6,537 nt of DNA, from the NCBI GenBank assembly GCA_002732995.1, contig NVTS01000017.1, forward strand, positions 12,623 to 19,159. Reading direction: 5' to 3'. Each line of letters opens with the position of its first letter. Position 1 is the first letter of the stretch. Positions 5,043 through 6,537 of the stretch are shown piece after piece. The stretch is from Marinosulfonomonas sp. GTDB lineage: Bacteria; Pseudomonadota; Alphaproteobacteria; Rhodobacterales; Rhodobacteraceae. The position numbers and the translations under genes were made by a program. The notes beneath the pieces are model-generated. The model worked only from the letters and a program-made list of their open reading frames with translations. It was not told the DNA's origin and searched no databases.

Positions 5043-5637
5043 TTTCTAACACCGCGCAACTTTGGAACCTGTCGGTGCAAACCGCTTACGTGGCAGTGAT
5101 GGCAACGGGCATGGTTCTGGTGATCGTCACCCGCCACATTGATCTATAGGTTGGCTCTATCCGTGGATTTTTCGCCATGTCGATAGAGATTATTCAGGTC
5201 TGGATATTGCCCGGCCTGATCGGGCTGAGCCACCCGATGATCTGAGTTATTGCCTCTGGTTGCGGGCTGCTGATCGGAACGACGATCGGCGCGCTTCAAG
5301 GTTATCTGGTTGCCAATCTGGGCATCCCCGCTTTTACCGTCACCCTTGGTGGTCTGTTTGTTTGGCGCGGTGCCTCGTTCCTGCTGGCGCGGGGCGAAAC
5401 CATTTCACCGGTGGATACGACATTTTCTTTACTTGGTGGCGGGCCATATGGTGCTGTCGGGTCAACGGTAAGCTGGGGGCATTGGCTTAATCGCCTGTCT
5501 GGCTGTTATTGCAATATTGTGTCAGGGCCACCGCCAACGCAGGCGCTTTAAACTTCCACTGCGCCCGATGTGGGCCAAAGCCTTTCTAGGGGCGATTGGC
5601 CGCGGTTTTATTCTGGGTTTTGTGCTGTTGGTGGCCG
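5043..5637 (+). pseudogene. xylH: xylH remnant: xylose-type ABC transporter permease, heavily decayed
   Basis: Homology-like sequence starts at FLTPRN (5043) without the N-terminal segment. After a one-base frameshift near 5058-5065 it continues [28 protein letters not shown], a TAG at 5147 where the family has Ser, then SHPMI and a TGA at 5243 where the family usually has Trp. It continues IGALQGYLVANLGIPAFTVT, LGGLFVWRGASFLLARGE and LLGGGPYGAVGSTVSW. A further shift in the G-run at 5475-5479 leads to IGLIACLAVIAI, QGHRQRRRFKLPLRPMW and FLGAIGRGFILGFVLLVA. There the permease ends abruptly and XylG sequence follows. About half of a normal permease of roughly 400 residues or more is missing. 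In an intact system this integral membrane subunit forms the pore of the XylFGH sugar importer. Confidence 0.88.
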
Positions 5638-5895
5638 ACCCCAACCGTGCGCTGGCAATAGCTCCGCCAACCCGCAAAGCGTGCCCATCAGCGCGAAAAA
5701 AACCGAAATGGTTAACGAATTGATCCATCAGCTAAAGGCCGAAGGCATCGGGATATTCCTGATCAGTCACGACATCCATGATGTGATGGGCCTGTGTGGT
5801 CGGGTTAGCGTGATGAAAAACGGCAAACTGGTTGGTACTAAAAACGTAGCGGATGTGACGGACTGTGAAATCCTTGTGATGATTATTCTGGGAAA
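5638..5895 (+). pseudogene. xylG: xylG remnant: 3' part of the xylose-type ABC ATPase
   Basis: Directly joined to the xylH remnant, the sequence becomes that of an ABC ATPase C-terminal portion. DPNRALAI is followed by APPTRKA where Walker B 'DEPTAAL' should stand, so the catalytic Glu is lost. A one-base shift in the A-run 5696-5702 precedes TEMVNELIHQLKAEGIGIFL, ISHDIHDVMG (with the H-loop His) and VSVMKNGKLVGT, ending near MIILG. The ISHDIHDV...DRV-like ending is that of the short single-domain XylG of alphaproteobacteria (about 260 aa). Walker A and the signature motif are absent, so no functional ATPase can be made. The normal tail after IILG is also replaced. Confidence 0.87.
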
Positions 5896-5934
5896 CAGCC
5901 GCGAAACAAATCATCTGATAGTTGAATATACCCC

Positions 5935-6537
5935 TCACAATTCGCCTAATACATCCTGTTTCCGGCGCAGCTTGTTCATGACGTGCACTAGAGCGGCGGT
6001 GATTTCAGGTTCAGACAGCGCGTGCCCTGACATAGGAACAAATTTCAACTCTGCCTTTGGCATCGCTTTTGCCACCTTCCATGCCGATGTCGGAGGGCAG
6101 ATCATATCATAGCGTCCCTGAATGATCGTGGCGGGGATGTGAGCAATGCTGGGCAGGTTTTGCAAAATCCAGCCGTCGTGCTCCAAAAATCCTGCATTGG
6201 CAAAATAGTGGTTTTCAAGCCGCGCAAAGGCCAGTGCATAACCGGCAGGGCTTTGGCCCACAGCCCCGGTATTATGGATTGAGGCCAGCGCATTTTCCCA
6301 TGCAGACCACGCGCGGGCAAACCGGACTTCGGTATCACGGTCTCCGCAAAACAGGCGCGTCTGATAGGCGGCAATCAGATCGTTACGCTCCTCTATCGGG
6401 ACCATTTTGGAAAAGTCTTCCCACAGATCGGGCCAGAATTTACCGGCCCCGCCGCCATAAAACCAATCCAGCTCCTCTTGTGTCATCAGGAAAACACCGC
6501 GCAAAACCAGATATACGGCACGATCAGGGTGGGTTAG
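5935..6537 (-). CDS. pip: Prolyl iminopeptidase, C-terminal two thirds (gene runs off the right edge)
   Basis: An alpha/beta-hydrolase (peptidase family S33) that removes N-terminal proline from peptides in the cytoplasm. The frame is open from the window edge; the visible 200 residues begin LTHPDRAVYLVLRGVFL and run to TGA 5937-5935. Family hallmarks are the cap segment ELDWFYGGGAGKFWPDLWED, then RAWSAWE and FARLENHYFANAGF. QGRYDMICPP holds the catalytic Asp (visible residue about 144) and MSGHALSEPE the catalytic His (about 172). The nucleophile motif GGSWG would lie about 20-40 residues beyond the right edge. No disruption is visible in this part, in contrast to the xylHG and TPR remnants beside it. 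It is convergent with the xylG remnant, 39 bp away. The true start cannot be seen. Confidence 0.93.
   Translation of the reverse strand, partial: LTHPDRAVYLVLRGVFLMTQEELDWFYGGGAGKFWPDLWEDFSKMVPIEERNDLIAAYQTRLFCGDRDTEVRFARAWSAWENALASIHNTGAVGQSPAGYALAFARLENHYFANAGFLEHDGWILQNLPSIAHIPATIIQGRYDMICPPTSAWKVAKAMPKAELKFVPMSGHALSEPEITAALVHVMNKLRRKQDVLGEL

Noticed and set aside
5570..6112. A 180-codon plus-strand frame read as one intact protein
   Set aside because: It begins in an out-of-frame part of xylH, contains real XylG sequence only in its middle, and ends antisense to pip. It is a by-product of the broken locus.
1..6537. CRISPR array, insertion sequence or transposase
   Set aside because: No regularly spaced repeats, no transposase-like frame and no paired terminal inverted repeats were seen on either strand.

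Overview
The window looks like a piece of an alphaproteobacterial chromosome, most likely Rhodobacterales (Roseobacter-type). The basis is the style of the tRNA-Trp and tRNA-Leu genes and of the xylose-type ABC transporter, TPR and prolyl iminopeptidase sequences. Many neighbouring genes are decayed, which is typical of a hypervariable, frequently rearranged region. The genus cannot be fixed from the sequence alone.

Layout. Positions 1-560 hold no protein gene that I can support; they carry tRNA-Trp (286-361, minus), a candidate promoter for it, and a minus-strand terminator (503-531). Next comes a remnant of a von Willebrand factor A (VWA) protein, broken at both ends (563-1039, minus). Upstream of it on the same strand are two small unknown genes: 91 aa, Lys-rich (1045-1320), and 111 aa, acidic (1343-1678). 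These diverge from a short Xre-type HTH regulator (1755-1985, plus), and a perfect 19-bp palindrome (1692-1710) lies between the two transcription units. Downstream of the regulator, on the plus strand, is a DUF5131 (phage Gp37/Gp68) 'three-Cys-motif' protein (2070-2846) followed 26 bp later by its known partner TcmP (2873-4102). This stretch is visibly more AT-rich than its surroundings.

Right of this cassette lies an intact tRNA-Leu(UAA) (4144-4228, minus). About 106 bp further on is the 5' half of a second, diverged tRNA-Leu(UAA) gene (4335-4374), cut exactly at the anticodon stem-loop. This is the expected look of an integration scar. Beyond it are a TPR-protein pseudogene with two frameshifts (4443-4998, minus) and a wrecked xylose transporter locus in which a deletion has fused the middle of xylH to the 3' part of xylG (5043-5895, plus). 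The window ends in the intact C-terminal two thirds of a prolyl iminopeptidase that continues past the right edge (5935-6537, minus).

How it fits together. The intact accessory unit is 1045-4102: small unknown genes plus a self-contained HTH / DUF5131 / TcmP cassette. It sits among degraded genes and between two tRNAs, in a place that has clearly taken up foreign DNA. DUF5131 and TcmP are repeatedly found as neighbours, and no biochemical function is established that I know of. A radical-SAM-like protein paired with a methyltransferase-like protein under its own regulator would suit a nucleic-acid modification or defence role, but that is inference.
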